Source of the DNA: a bacterium
GTDB lineage: Bacteria; Omnitrophota; Gorgyraeia; Gygaellales; Profunditerraquicolaceae
DNA length: 12,309 bases
Assembly (NCBI GenBank): GCA_004298075.1
Contig: SCRK01000065.1
Span: forward strand, 1-12,309
Reading direction: 5' to 3'
Position 1 is the first letter of the stretch. Every line of letters starts with the position of its first letter. Positions 5,980-12,022 of the stretch are shown piece by piece. Under the pieces are notes generated by a model. That model was not told where the DNA came from and searched no databases. It saw only the letters and a list, made by a program, of their open reading frames with translations. The translations under genes and the position numbers were made by a program.

Positions 5980-7076
5980 AACATATACAAAAGAATGATG
6001 AATATTATATGCGCCTGGCTTTGAAACTTGCGCTCAAGGCAAAGGGAAAGACCTCCCCCAATCCTTTAGTCGGCGCATTGGTGGTAAAGAACGGCAGGAT
6101 CGTCGGAAGCGGTTTCCACGCCAAAGCCGGCCTGGCGCACGCGGAGATCAATGCTTTGGATGAAGCGGGTAAAAAAGCTAAAGGCGCGACCTTATATGTT
6201 ACCCTTGAGCCCTGTGCTCATACGGGCAGAACACCGCCTTGCGTTAACCGCGTAATTGAGAGCGGCATAAAGGAAGTTGTTGTCGGCTTGATCGATCCAA
6301 ACCCTTTGAATAACGGCAGGGGTATCGCCCTGATCAAACAGCATAATATTAAAGTAAGGCATGGGGTTTTAAGTGATGAATTGGCTAAGATAAACGAGAG
6401 CTTCATAAAATATATTACCACTAAGCTTCCATTTGTTACGGTCAAGGTCGCTGAATCCCTGGACGGCCGCATTGCCACTTATACCGGCGATTCCAAATGG
6501 ATAACTTCGGATAAGTCGCGAGCCTTTGCCCATAAAATACGCAAGGATTACGACGCGATCATGGTGGGGGTAAATACAGTGCTGCGGGATAACCCGCGTT
6601 TAAATGCCTGGTCCTCGGGGAGGCAATCGGTCAAAATAATCATAGATAGTAATTTAAGTACTCCCGAGGATGCCAATATTTTTTCAAAGGATTCCCAGGT
6701 GATAATTATTACTTTACCCAGCCGGCCGGGCCAGGAAACGGAAAACCGCAAGCGCTTGCTTGAAAAAGCAAAGATCATTGAAGTAAAGGAGAAGTCCGGC
6801 CAGATCAACCTGCGTGATGCCTTAAAGAAGATCGCCCGGTTGCAAATAACCAACATTATCGTTGAGGGGGGCGGCACGCTGATCGGCTCTCTTTTTGATG
6901 AAAAGCTGGTGGATAGGATATTATTTTTCATCAGCCCTAAAATTATCGGCGGCAAGGATGCTATTTCTTCGGTAATGGGCAAAGGGGTAAGGCGGGTGGA
7001 CCAGGCGATAAAATTACGCGGGGTGAAATTCCGGAGATTCGGAGAGGAGCTGCTGGTTGAGGCAGAGGTAAAGTAA
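5976..7076 (+). CDS. ribD: Bifunctional diaminohydroxyphosphoribosylaminopyrimidine deaminase / 5-amino-6-(5-phosphoribosylamino)uracil reductase
   Basis: Performs the second and third steps from GTP to riboflavin: zinc-dependent deamination, then NADPH-dependent reduction of the ribosyl chain. The N-terminal cytidine-deaminase-like domain (about 8-150) has SPNPLVGALVV (27-37), the zinc ligand and proton shuttle HAE (55-57), and the PCAHTGRTPPC block with C80 and C89. The C-terminal RibD/DHFR-like reductase domain (about 152-366) shows VTVKVAESLDGRIA, a DAIMVGVNTVLRDNPRL block, IIVEGGGTLIGSLF and a late IIGGKDA. Full length at 366 residues. ATGA overlap with the PHP gene upstream. ribE starts directly after its stop codon. 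Confidence 0.97.
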   Translation: MKHIQKNDEYYMRLALKLALKAKGKTSPNPLVGALVVKNGRIVGSGFHAKAGLAHAEINALDEAGKKAKGATLYVTLEPCAHTGRTPPCVNRVIESGIKEVVVGLIDPNPLNNGRGIALIKQHNIKVRHGVLSDELAKINESFIKYITTKLPFVTVKVAESLDGRIATYTGDSKWITSDKSRAFAHKIRKDYDAIMVGVNTVLRDNPRLNAWSSGRQSVKIIIDSNLSTPEDANIFSKDSQVIIITLPSRPGQETENRKRLLEKAKIIEVKEKSGQINLRDALKKIARLQITNIIVEGGGTLIGSLFDEKLVDRILFFISPKIIGGKDAISSVMGKGVRRVDQAIKLRGVKFRRFGEELLVEAEVK

Positions 7077-7649
7077 ATGTTTAGCGGCATAGTTGAGGAG
7101 TTGGGCAAGGTAAAAAGGATCTCGCGTTCAGCCAGGGGTGCTCTTCTTGAAATAGCTGCTCAAAAAACCCTGCAGGATACTAAGATCGGCCAGAGCATCG
7201 CGGTCAACGGGGCCTGCCTTACCGTGGTTGAGCTTAAAAAAGATTATTTCGTTTTCGAGGTTATGCCTGAGACCCTCAAAGGGACTAATCTCGGCTTGCT
7301 TAAGATAGGCGAGCAGGTAAACTTAGAGCGAAGCCTTAAAGTAGGAGAGAGGATTTCCGGGCATTTTGTCACCGGCCATATTGACTGCGTAGGCCTGGTG
7401 CGCAGGAAGGGTTTGCGTAACGGCAACCTGGAATTTGTTATTGCCGTTCCCGCTTCTTTTACGCGCTATTGCCTGCCTAAAGGGTCGGTATCCCTGGATG
7501 GGATAAGCCTGACCCTGGCGGATAAGCGCAATGATACCTTCAGCGTCTATATCATTCCGCATACGCTTAAGAATACAACTTTAAGTTTTAAAGGCCCGTC
7601 GGATAAGCTGAATGTCGAGTTTGATATCCTCGCCAAGTATAATCCTTGA
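7077..7649 (+). CDS. ribE: Riboflavin synthase, alpha subunit type
   Basis: Dismutates two lumazine molecules into riboflavin and the ribitylaminopyrimidine, the last step of the pathway. The 190 residues contain two homologous lumazine-binding barrels: barrel 1 (about 1-88) with MFSGIVEELG and VNGACLTV (43-50), and barrel 2 (about 98-185) with GHFVTGHID (95-103), DGISLTL (141-147) and PHTLKNTTL (161-169). It is slightly short for the family but complete. It starts immediately after the ribD stop. Its stop codon overlaps the -35 box of the downstream toxin-antitoxin promoter. It closes the riboflavin operon, and I see no clear intrinsic terminator after it. Confidence 0.96.
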   Translation: MFSGIVEELGKVKRISRSARGALLEIAAQKTLQDTKIGQSIAVNGACLTVVELKKDYFVFEVMPETLKGTNLGLLKIGEQVNLERSLKVGERISGHFVTGHIDCVGLVRRKGLRNGNLEFVIAVPASFTRYCLPKGSVSLDGISLTLADKRNDTFSVYIIPHTLKNTTLSFKGPSDKLNVEFDILAKYNP

Positions 7650-7674
7650 CTTTAGTATATCATTATGATATACT
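7646..7674 (+). promoter_or_regulatory. Promoter with overlapping palindromic operator for the toxin-antitoxin pair
   Basis: A -35 TTGACT (7646-7651) is followed after 17 nt by a -10 TATACT (7669-7674). The spacer and -10 contain a perfect 9-bp inverted repeat, AGTATATCA (7654-7662) and TGATATACT (7666-7674), with a 3-nt centre. A symmetric site over the -10 is what an autoregulating ribbon-helix-helix antitoxin would bind. Confidence 0.82.
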
Positions 7675-7693
7675 TTGTTTGGAGGTGATAAAG

Positions 7694-7927
7694 ATGTCCG
7701 TGATGATGAATAAAGAGCTTCTTATAAGAATGCCCTCTTCGCTTTATGAGGAGACGGCGAAACTCTGCAAGAAAAGGTACGTGTCAATATCCTCATTTGT
7801 TCGGGAATTGATTCTTGAACAGATAGAAAGCGCCCTTACCCCAGCAGAGCAAAAGATTGTCGCAGAGGGTGAAAGGCAATATCTGAAAGGCAAAGGCACT
7901 AAGTGGAGAAAGGTAAAACGTGGGTAA
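7694..7927 (+). CDS. Ribbon-helix-helix antitoxin of a type II toxin-antitoxin system
   Basis: A 77-residue protein. Residues about 6-45 fit a ribbon-helix-helix DNA-binding fold: a beta strand KELLIRMPSSLY, then a helix, then SISSFVRELILEQI. The C-terminal third is charged and Lys-rich and would wrap the toxin. It should neutralise the RelE-like product encoded next and repress its own promoter. I chose the ATG at 7694 because an excellent Shine-Dalgarno GGAGGTGAT (7681-7689) precedes it. The frame is open back to 7646, but that part lies in the promoter. It overlaps the toxin gene by 8 nt. No match to a named subfamily can be claimed from sequence alone. Confidence 0.85.
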   Translation: MSVMMNKELLIRMPSSLYEETAKLCKKRYVSISSFVRELILEQIESALTPAEQKIVAEGERQYLKGKGTKWRKVKRG

Positions 7928-8192
7928 TTTCGAAGTCCTTTTAATGCCGGTTGCGCTTAAATTTTACAAATCCTGCCCGGAAGAGCTAGCCAAGAGATTA
8001 AACAGATGCTTCGAAGATCTAGAAAACAATCCTTTTTGGGGACCGAACATAAAGGTGCTGAAGGGTGAGAAGAGGCGCTATAGATACCGGGTTGGTGATT
8101 ACCGCGTGATTTATGGGATTGACAAAGAGAAAAATAAAGTCTTTGTTGCTTTAATTGCCTCTCGATCCTCGGTATATAGAAGCATAAATTAG
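7920..8192 (+). CDS. RelE/ParE-family toxin
   Basis: A 90-residue basic protein of the RelE/ParE superfamily. Members are usually ribosome-dependent mRNA endonucleases (RelE type) or gyrase poisons (ParE type). The start FEVLLMPVALKFYKSCP, the central KGEKRRYRYRVGDYRVIYGID (about 48-68) and the ending IASRSSVYR (79-87) follow the family pattern. The many Arg/Lys residues and conserved tyrosines favour a RelE-like nuclease, though the target is not decided by sequence. The start is GTG at 7920, overlapping the antitoxin gene by 8 nt, and an ATG at 7944 would remove the first beta strand. Antitoxin-first order and overlap support a functional pair. Confidence 0.87.
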   Translation: MGNFEVLLMPVALKFYKSCPEELAKRLNRCFEDLENNPFWGPNIKVLKGEKRRYRYRVGDYRVIYGIDKEKNKVFVALIASRSSVYRSIN

Positions 8193-8237
8193 ACAGTTGT
8201 TCTATCCCTGATTTCCGGCTCTTCACGCCAATCCAAT

Positions 8238-8256
8238 ATCGGAAAATCCGATTTTC
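8238..8256 (+). terminator. Possible weak terminator after the toxin gene
   Basis: ATCGGA (8238-8243) pairs perfectly with TCCGAT (8247-8252) around a 3-A loop and is followed by TTT then C. The stem is short (6 bp) and the T run brief, so any termination would be inefficient. Confidence 0.35.
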
Positions 8257-8261
8257 TATTG

Positions 8262-8289
8262 TTGCCATACCGTAAAATTCTGGTATAAT
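8262..8289 (+). promoter_or_regulatory. Extended -10 promoter upstream of tRNA-Pro
   Basis: TTGCCA (8262-8267), a 16-nt spacer and a consensus TATAAT (8284-8289) preceded by TGG (extended -10). Transcription would start near 8296, giving a tRNA precursor with a leader of about 75 nt that contains the strong hairpin at 8309-8342. No other gene start is nearby. Confidence 0.8.
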
Positions 8290-8308
8290 TAAAATAAATA
8301 TAGACAAA

Positions 8309-8342
8309 GGTCCTTCGTCGCGTAAATCGCGACTTCAGGACC
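8309..8342 (+). repeat. Strong two-part hairpin in the tRNA-Pro leader
   Basis: GGTCCT (8309-8314) pairs with AGGACC (8337-8342), and GTCGCG (8317-8322) pairs with CGCGAC (8328-8333) around a TAAAT loop, separated by a small TC/TTC internal loop: 12 perfect base pairs. GTTTT follows, so it resembles an intrinsic terminator with a short T run. It lies between the only visible promoter and the tRNA. It could be an attenuator, a processing signal or a REP-like repeat. Confidence 0.7.
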
Positions 8343-8373
8343 GTTTTACAGACTTAAAATTTTGGTAAAACGG
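8341..8373 (+). repeat. 9-bp inverted repeat reaching into the tRNA acceptor strand
   Basis: CCGTTTTAC (8341-8349) is the exact reverse complement of GTAAAACGG (8365-8373). The second arm includes the first three bases of the tRNA. The first arm shares two bases with the preceding hairpin. In the precursor it could sequester the tRNA 5' end. Confidence 0.6.
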
Positions 8374-8444
8374 GGCGTGGCTCAGCTTGGTAGAGCGCTT
8401 GAATGGGGTTCAAGAGGTCACAGGTTCAAGTCCTGTCGCCCCGA
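8371..8444 (+). tRNA. tRNA-Pro (anticodon GGG)
   Basis: A complete 74-nt cloverleaf. The acceptor stem is CGGGGCG with CGCCCCG, followed by discriminator A. The D arm is GCTC/GAGC with the GG pair in its loop. The anticodon stem CTTGA/TCAAG encloses the loop ATGGGGT, giving anticodon GGG for Pro codons CCC and CCT. The T arm is ACAGG/CCTGT with loop TTCAAGT. The C1-G72 pair and A73 are the standard bacterial tRNA-Pro identity elements. CCA is not encoded and must be added after transcription. Confidence 0.97.
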
Positions 8445-8449
8445 ATTTA

Positions 8450-8477
8450 ATCCTTACGAGCAAGTGCGAGTAAGGAT
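8450..8477 (+). repeat. Hairpin with tandem G-A mismatches downstream of tRNA-Pro
   Basis: ATCCTTAC (8450-8457) pairs with GTAAGGAT (8470-8477). Inside, GC pairs with GC around an AAGT loop, separated from the outer stem by a symmetric GA/GA tandem mismatch. It starts 6 nt after the tRNA 3' end and lacks a T tract, so it looks like a processing or stability element of the trailer, not a classical terminator. It ends about 18 nt before the Shine-Dalgarno of the next gene. Confidence 0.55.
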
Positions 8478-8507
8478 AATATATTCCAGCTTAAAAAAGG
8501 AGGTCCA

Positions 8508-9239
8508 ATGCTTAAAAAATTTTTTCTCTCCCTTGTTTTTCTTTTTGCATCCGTCATGCTTAGTTTTATTCCCTCGCTATTTGCCGACGAAACCATTACC
8601 ATCACCACCTATTATCCCTCACCCTATGGAAGCTATCAGGATCTTTATGTGGCAAATAAGCTCGGCATCGGAACCACGAGTCCCACCTATAAATTAACGG
8701 TGCAGACGGCGGTCGGGAGTTGGGGAATAGTGCAGACTGACGGAACGAGAATGGTTGGATTATTCGTAGATGCCAATGCTGGTTATTTAGGAACGCGGAG
8801 TAATGATAATCTTGAATTTTTTACTAATAATGGTGCGGCTCAAATGACTCTTTTAACTAACGGCAACGTCGGCATTGGGACCACAGCGCCGACAGCACAG
8901 TTTGAACGGGCCTGCCCGGCAGGATTCACCAATGTCAAGGCAGGGAATAACCAGCTCGGATGTATGCAGACGGCTTTACAGGGGAGCGGTACCTGGTGGA
9001 CTGCGGCCAATACGTGTTTCACAACATACGGAGCTCGACTTGCAATCTATTCTGAGTGGTACGTCGCGCTGAACAATTATTCGGCGATCGCTCGCCCAAC
9101 GGGCTGGGAATGGCTGGGGAACGGAGATTATTATAGTACTGAAGGTTGTAGTATGGTTGGGTCAGGAGGGTCCATAACTAATCCTGATACTTGGCCTTGT
9201 AGTCAAACGGCTAATTATAGGTGTTGGCTTCCTAGGTAA
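8508..9239 (+). CDS. Secreted protein with GIGTT-P repeats and a Cys-rich, C-type-lectin-like C-terminal domain
   Basis: A 243-residue exported protein of unknown function. Residues 1-26 form a signal peptide with basic MLKK, a hydrophobic core and likely cleavage after FA. A Tyr/Pro-rich segment follows (TTYYPSPYGSY, 33-43). Two GIGTT-P motifs (53-59 and 122-128) bracket a 'LEFFTNNGAAQMTLLTNG' type stretch. Such repeats occur in phage tail-fibre and cell-surface fibre proteins. From C136 on there are six cysteines (136, 152, 170, 214, 231, 239). The TWWTAANTCFTTYGARLAIYSEW segment, WEWLG and the closing YRCW resemble a C-type lectin-like domain. A strong AAAGGAGGT sits before the ATG. It may be a surface fibre or adhesin that binds glycans. 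This is inferred from pattern only. Confidence 0.8.
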   Translation: MLKKFFLSLVFLFASVMLSFIPSLFADETITITTYYPSPYGSYQDLYVANKLGIGTTSPTYKLTVQTAVGSWGIVQTDGTRMVGLFVDANAGYLGTRSNDNLEFFTNNGAAQMTLLTNGNVGIGTTAPTAQFERACPAGFTNVKAGNNQLGCMQTALQGSGTWWTAANTCFTTYGARLAIYSEWYVALNNYSAIARPTGWEWLGNGDYYSTEGCSMVGSGGSITNPDTWPCSQTANYRCWLPR

Positions 9240-9251
9240 TTTTGGGTTTAG

Positions 9252-9524
9252 ATGAAAAAGCAGCTGCATATTTTTTATTCAGGCAGTGTCCAGGGGGTAG
9301 GGATGCGTTATACTATCCGGGATGTTGCCTCAACCCTTAAGGTCTGCGGCTGGGTGAAGAATTTAAGGGACGGCCGGGTTGAGGTTTTAGCGGAGGCTGA
9401 AGAAGATATCCTGAATGATTTTTTTAAGCAAGTTAAGGACCGTTTCCCCCGTTATATTAAAGGCATAGCTTTGGAATGGCTTCCTGCGAGCGGAGAATTC
9501 CGCGATTTTCAAGTAGTATTCTGA
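9252..9524 (+). CDS. acyP: Acylphosphatase
   Basis: Hydrolyses acyl phosphates such as acetyl phosphate or carbamoyl phosphate in the cytoplasm. The 90-residue single domain matches the family: SGSVQGVGMRY (10-20) containing the phosphate-binding loop and catalytic Arg19, and GWVKNLRDGRVEV (33-45) with catalytic Asn37. The start lies 12 nt after the secreted-protein stop, with only a weak GGG-type ribosome binding site. ligA begins 18 nt after its stop. Physiological substrate unknown, as for most bacterial members. Confidence 0.94.
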   Translation: MKKQLHIFYSGSVQGVGMRYTIRDVASTLKVCGWVKNLRDGRVEVLAEAEEDILNDFFKQVKDRFPRYIKGIALEWLPASGEFRDFQVVF

Positions 9525-9542
9525 CCCGATACACGGCCTAAC

Positions 9543-11537
9543 ATGCCTCTTACAATAAAAAGAGAGATCGAGCAGTTAAAGGAAAAAATACGCGAGCACG
9601 ATTATCTCTATTATACCCTAAGCCAGCCGCGGGTCTCCGATAAAGAATATGATGACCTTTTTGCCAGGCTGAAATCCCTTGAAGAAGCGCATCCGCAATA
9701 TCGTACCGATGACTCACCTACGGTACGAGTTTCCGGAGGAATAAGCCCGGGGTTTAAGGCGGTAAAGCACGGCACCGGGATGTTCTCCCTGGACAATACC
9801 TATTCCATTGATGAATTAAAGGAGTGGGATGCCCGGATACGTAAGGGTTTGGGCAAAGATACTGCCTATGATTATGTGGCTGAACTTAAGATCGACGGAG
9901 TAAGCGCTAACCTTACCTATATAAAAGGTAAACTTACCATAGGCGCAACCCGCGGAGACGGCCAGACCGGCGAGGATGTAACTGCCAACATAAAAACCAT
10001 CCGTTCTATACCCCTGGTTTTAATGGGTAAGGAGCTGCCGGATCTAGTGGAGATCCGGGGTGAGGTTTACATGGATAAAGATGATTTTTTAAAGGTGAAT
10101 AGCGAACGCCAGGAAGCCGGCGACGTTCTCTTTGCCAACCCGCGCAATGCCACCAGCGGATCGCTCAAATTATTAGACAGCAGTATCGTGGCTAAAAGGC
10201 ATCTTAATTTTCTGGCGCATTCTTTAGGAGCTTATCAGGGTAAGCCGGTTAACAGCCAGTGGGAATTCTTGAGGCTATTAAAAGAGTGGGGCCTGCGCAC
10301 TGATAAACATTCAGTATCCTGCCGCGATATGGAAGAGGTGATCACTTACTGCCGGAAGTGGCAGGAGAAAAGAGAGGAAGTCCCTTACGAGATAGACGGG
10401 ACAGTGGTTAAATTAAACAGCTTTAGCCGGCAGGGCAAGCTGGGTTTTACCGCCAAAAGCCCGCGCTGGGCAGTGGCTTATAAATTTCCCGCCCGGCAGG
10501 CGACCACCGAGCTATTGGACATAAAGGTCAATGTCGGCCGCACCGGGGTGATCACCCCTACGGCGGACCTAAAACCCGTAGAATGCGCGGGGGTAATTAT
10601 CAGCCACGCTACCCTGCATAATTTTGATGAGATAAAAAGGCTCAAAGTCCGTGTCGGTGACCGGGTGCTTATTGAGCGGGCGGGGGATGTTATCCCCAAA
10701 GTGGTGAAGGTAGTTCAACAGAAGGGTAAAGAGGATTATGAGATCCCTAAGCACTGCCCTGCCTGCGGAGAAAAGATTGTTAAGGAAAAAGAGGAGGAGG
10801 TAGCTTTCCGCTGCGTAAATTCCGATTGCCCGGCGCAGCTTGAGCGCTCCCTGCTGCATTTTGCCGGCCGCGATGCAATGGATATCGAAGGCTTAGGCGA
10901 GGCGGTGATCAGCCAGCTGGTTAAATTAAAATACTTGAAGAGTTTAGCGGATATCTATAAACTTAAGCTTGAGCAGTTGTTACGGCTTGAGTTATTCAAA
11001 GAGAAGAAGGCGAATAATTTATTGTCCGGTATCCAAAAGAGTAGATCCCGGGATCTAGCCCGTTTGATCTTTGCTTTAGGCATACGCCACGTAGGGCAAA
11101 AGGCTGCCTATACATTAGCGCGGGAGTTTGGCAGTATGGATAAGCTTATGAGCGCTAAACTGGAAGGACTGGATAACATCCCGGAAGTCGGTTTAGTTAT
11201 GGCAGGTTCAATTATTGATTATTTCAGCCTCTTTCGTAATAAAATGTTGATCAGGGAGTTGAAAGAGTCAGGAGTCAATATGCGCCAGGAGGGTTTTGAG
11301 GCTAAAAGGAATAAATTAACCGGTAAAACCTTTGTTTTTACCGGAGAACTTAAAGGATTTTCCCGCTCTGAAGCAGAGGAGCTGGTGCGTTTATCAGGAG
11401 GTAATTTTTCATCCAGCGTGAGCAGTAAAACCGATTTCGTAGTAGCCGGTGATAGCGCGGGTACAAAATTACAGAAGGCTAGGGAATTGGGGGTCAGGAT
11501 AATCGGGGAGAGTGAATTCAAGGAGATGCTTAAATGA
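9543..11537 (+). CDS. ligA: NAD(+)-dependent DNA ligase
   Basis: Seals nicks during replication and repair using NAD+. All domains are present in 664 residues: the Ia domain (1-about 65) with HDYLYYTLSQPRVSDKEYDDL, the adenylation domain with SLDN (82-85) and the AMP-accepting Lys116 in ELKIDG, then ATRGDG and GEDVT. An OB fold has VGRTGVITPTADLKPV. The zinc finger is C405, C408, C424 and C429. A helix-hairpin-helix region includes DIEGLGEAVISQL and LGIRHVGQKAA. A BRCT domain lies at about 590-664. Catalytic residues look intact. No Shine-Dalgarno precedes the ATG, so translation may depend on coupling to acyP. The end overlaps the next gene by ATGA. Confidence 0.98.
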   Translation: MPLTIKREIEQLKEKIREHDYLYYTLSQPRVSDKEYDDLFARLKSLEEAHPQYRTDDSPTVRVSGGISPGFKAVKHGTGMFSLDNTYSIDELKEWDARIRKGLGKDTAYDYVAELKIDGVSANLTYIKGKLTIGATRGDGQTGEDVTANIKTIRSIPLVLMGKELPDLVEIRGEVYMDKDDFLKVNSERQEAGDVLFANPRNATSGSLKLLDSSIVAKRHLNFLAHSLGAYQGKPVNSQWEFLRLLKEWGLRTDKHSVSCRDMEEVITYCRKWQEKREEVPYEIDGTVVKLNSFSRQGKLGFTAKSPRWAVAYKFPARQATTELLDIKVNVGRTGVITPTADLKPVECAGVIISHATLHNFDEIKRLKVRVGDRVLIERAGDVIPKVVKVVQQKGKEDYEIPKHCPACGEKIVKEKEEEVAFRCVNSDCPAQLERSLLHFAGRDAMDIEGLGEAVISQLVKLKYLKSLADIYKLKLEQLLRLELFKEKKANNLLSGIQKSRSRDLARLIFALGIRHVGQKAAYTLAREFGSMDKLMSAKLEGLDNIPEVGLVMAGSIIDYFSLFRNKMLIRELKESGVNMRQEGFEAKRNKLTGKTFVFTGELKGFSRSEAEELVRLSGGNFSSSVSSKTDFVVAGDSAGTKLQKARELGVRIIGESEFKEMLK

Positions 11538-12022
11538 AAAAATTTATCATGATTTTTTTCTCGGGTATCATAGTGCTTAACCTGGCAGGCTGTGAGTCTT
11601 TTACCCGTAAGTTCACCCGTAAACCCAAGAAGACAGATCAGGCGGTAGAGATGGTTTTGGTTCCCGAAGAATATAATGGCCCTAATATGACAAAGGAGGA
11701 GCTTTACCGGCAGTATTTTACTTACTGGAAATCCTGGCAGGATGAATTGATCAATGCCCTTACCCAGAACTCCAGCCTCAAGAAGAAATTGGATTGCGCT
11801 CAAGAGGCGATCAAGAATCTGGTAAATATGCGGTCTCTTATGATAGAACAGGCCCAGAAAAACCTTGATGTTTATATCGCCAGGTCACAGGACCTGCTCT
11901 CGGATATGCAAAGCGATACCTACGGCATGGGTAATAATCGCAATAGGCTGGCTGCCGAGCGCGTTAAATCGGATATCCAGCGCGGTTTTATTTATCCCAA
12001 GGTGAAGAATTATTTGCGATGA
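11534..12022 (+). CDS. Small helical lipoprotein of unknown function
   Basis: A 162-residue predicted lipoprotein. A short basic start (MKK), a hydrophobic segment and the lipobox LAGC place the lipidated cysteine at residue 20. A basic linker (about 23-34) follows, then mostly helical, Gln/Lys/Asp-rich sequence (53-150) with an aromatic cluster YRQYFTYWKSW at 58-68, compatible with a coiled coil or helical bundle in the periplasm. I recognise no family. AGGAG at 11521-11525 is a good ribosome binding site, and the ATG overlaps the ligA stop. The stop overlaps the following hydrolase gene by ATGA, so ligA, this gene and the hydrolase probably form one transcript. A second cysteine at 88 could form a disulfide. 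Confidence 0.82.
   Translation: MKKFIMIFFSGIIVLNLAGCESFTRKFTRKPKKTDQAVEMVLVPEEYNGPNMTKEELYRQYFTYWKSWQDELINALTQNSSLKKKLDCAQEAIKNLVNMRSLMIEQAQKNLDVYIARSQDLLSDMQSDTYGMGNNRNRLAAERVKSDIQRGFIYPKVKNYLR

Noticed and set aside
7646..7693. Upstream-extended antitoxin start
   Set aside because: This part is occupied by the promoter and operator, and the strong Shine-Dalgarno points to the ATG at 7694.
8362..8697. Plus-strand ORF of 111 codons overlapping the tRNA
   Set aside because: Its first part is a translation of tRNA-Pro and the rest is an out-of-frame reading of the secreted-protein gene.
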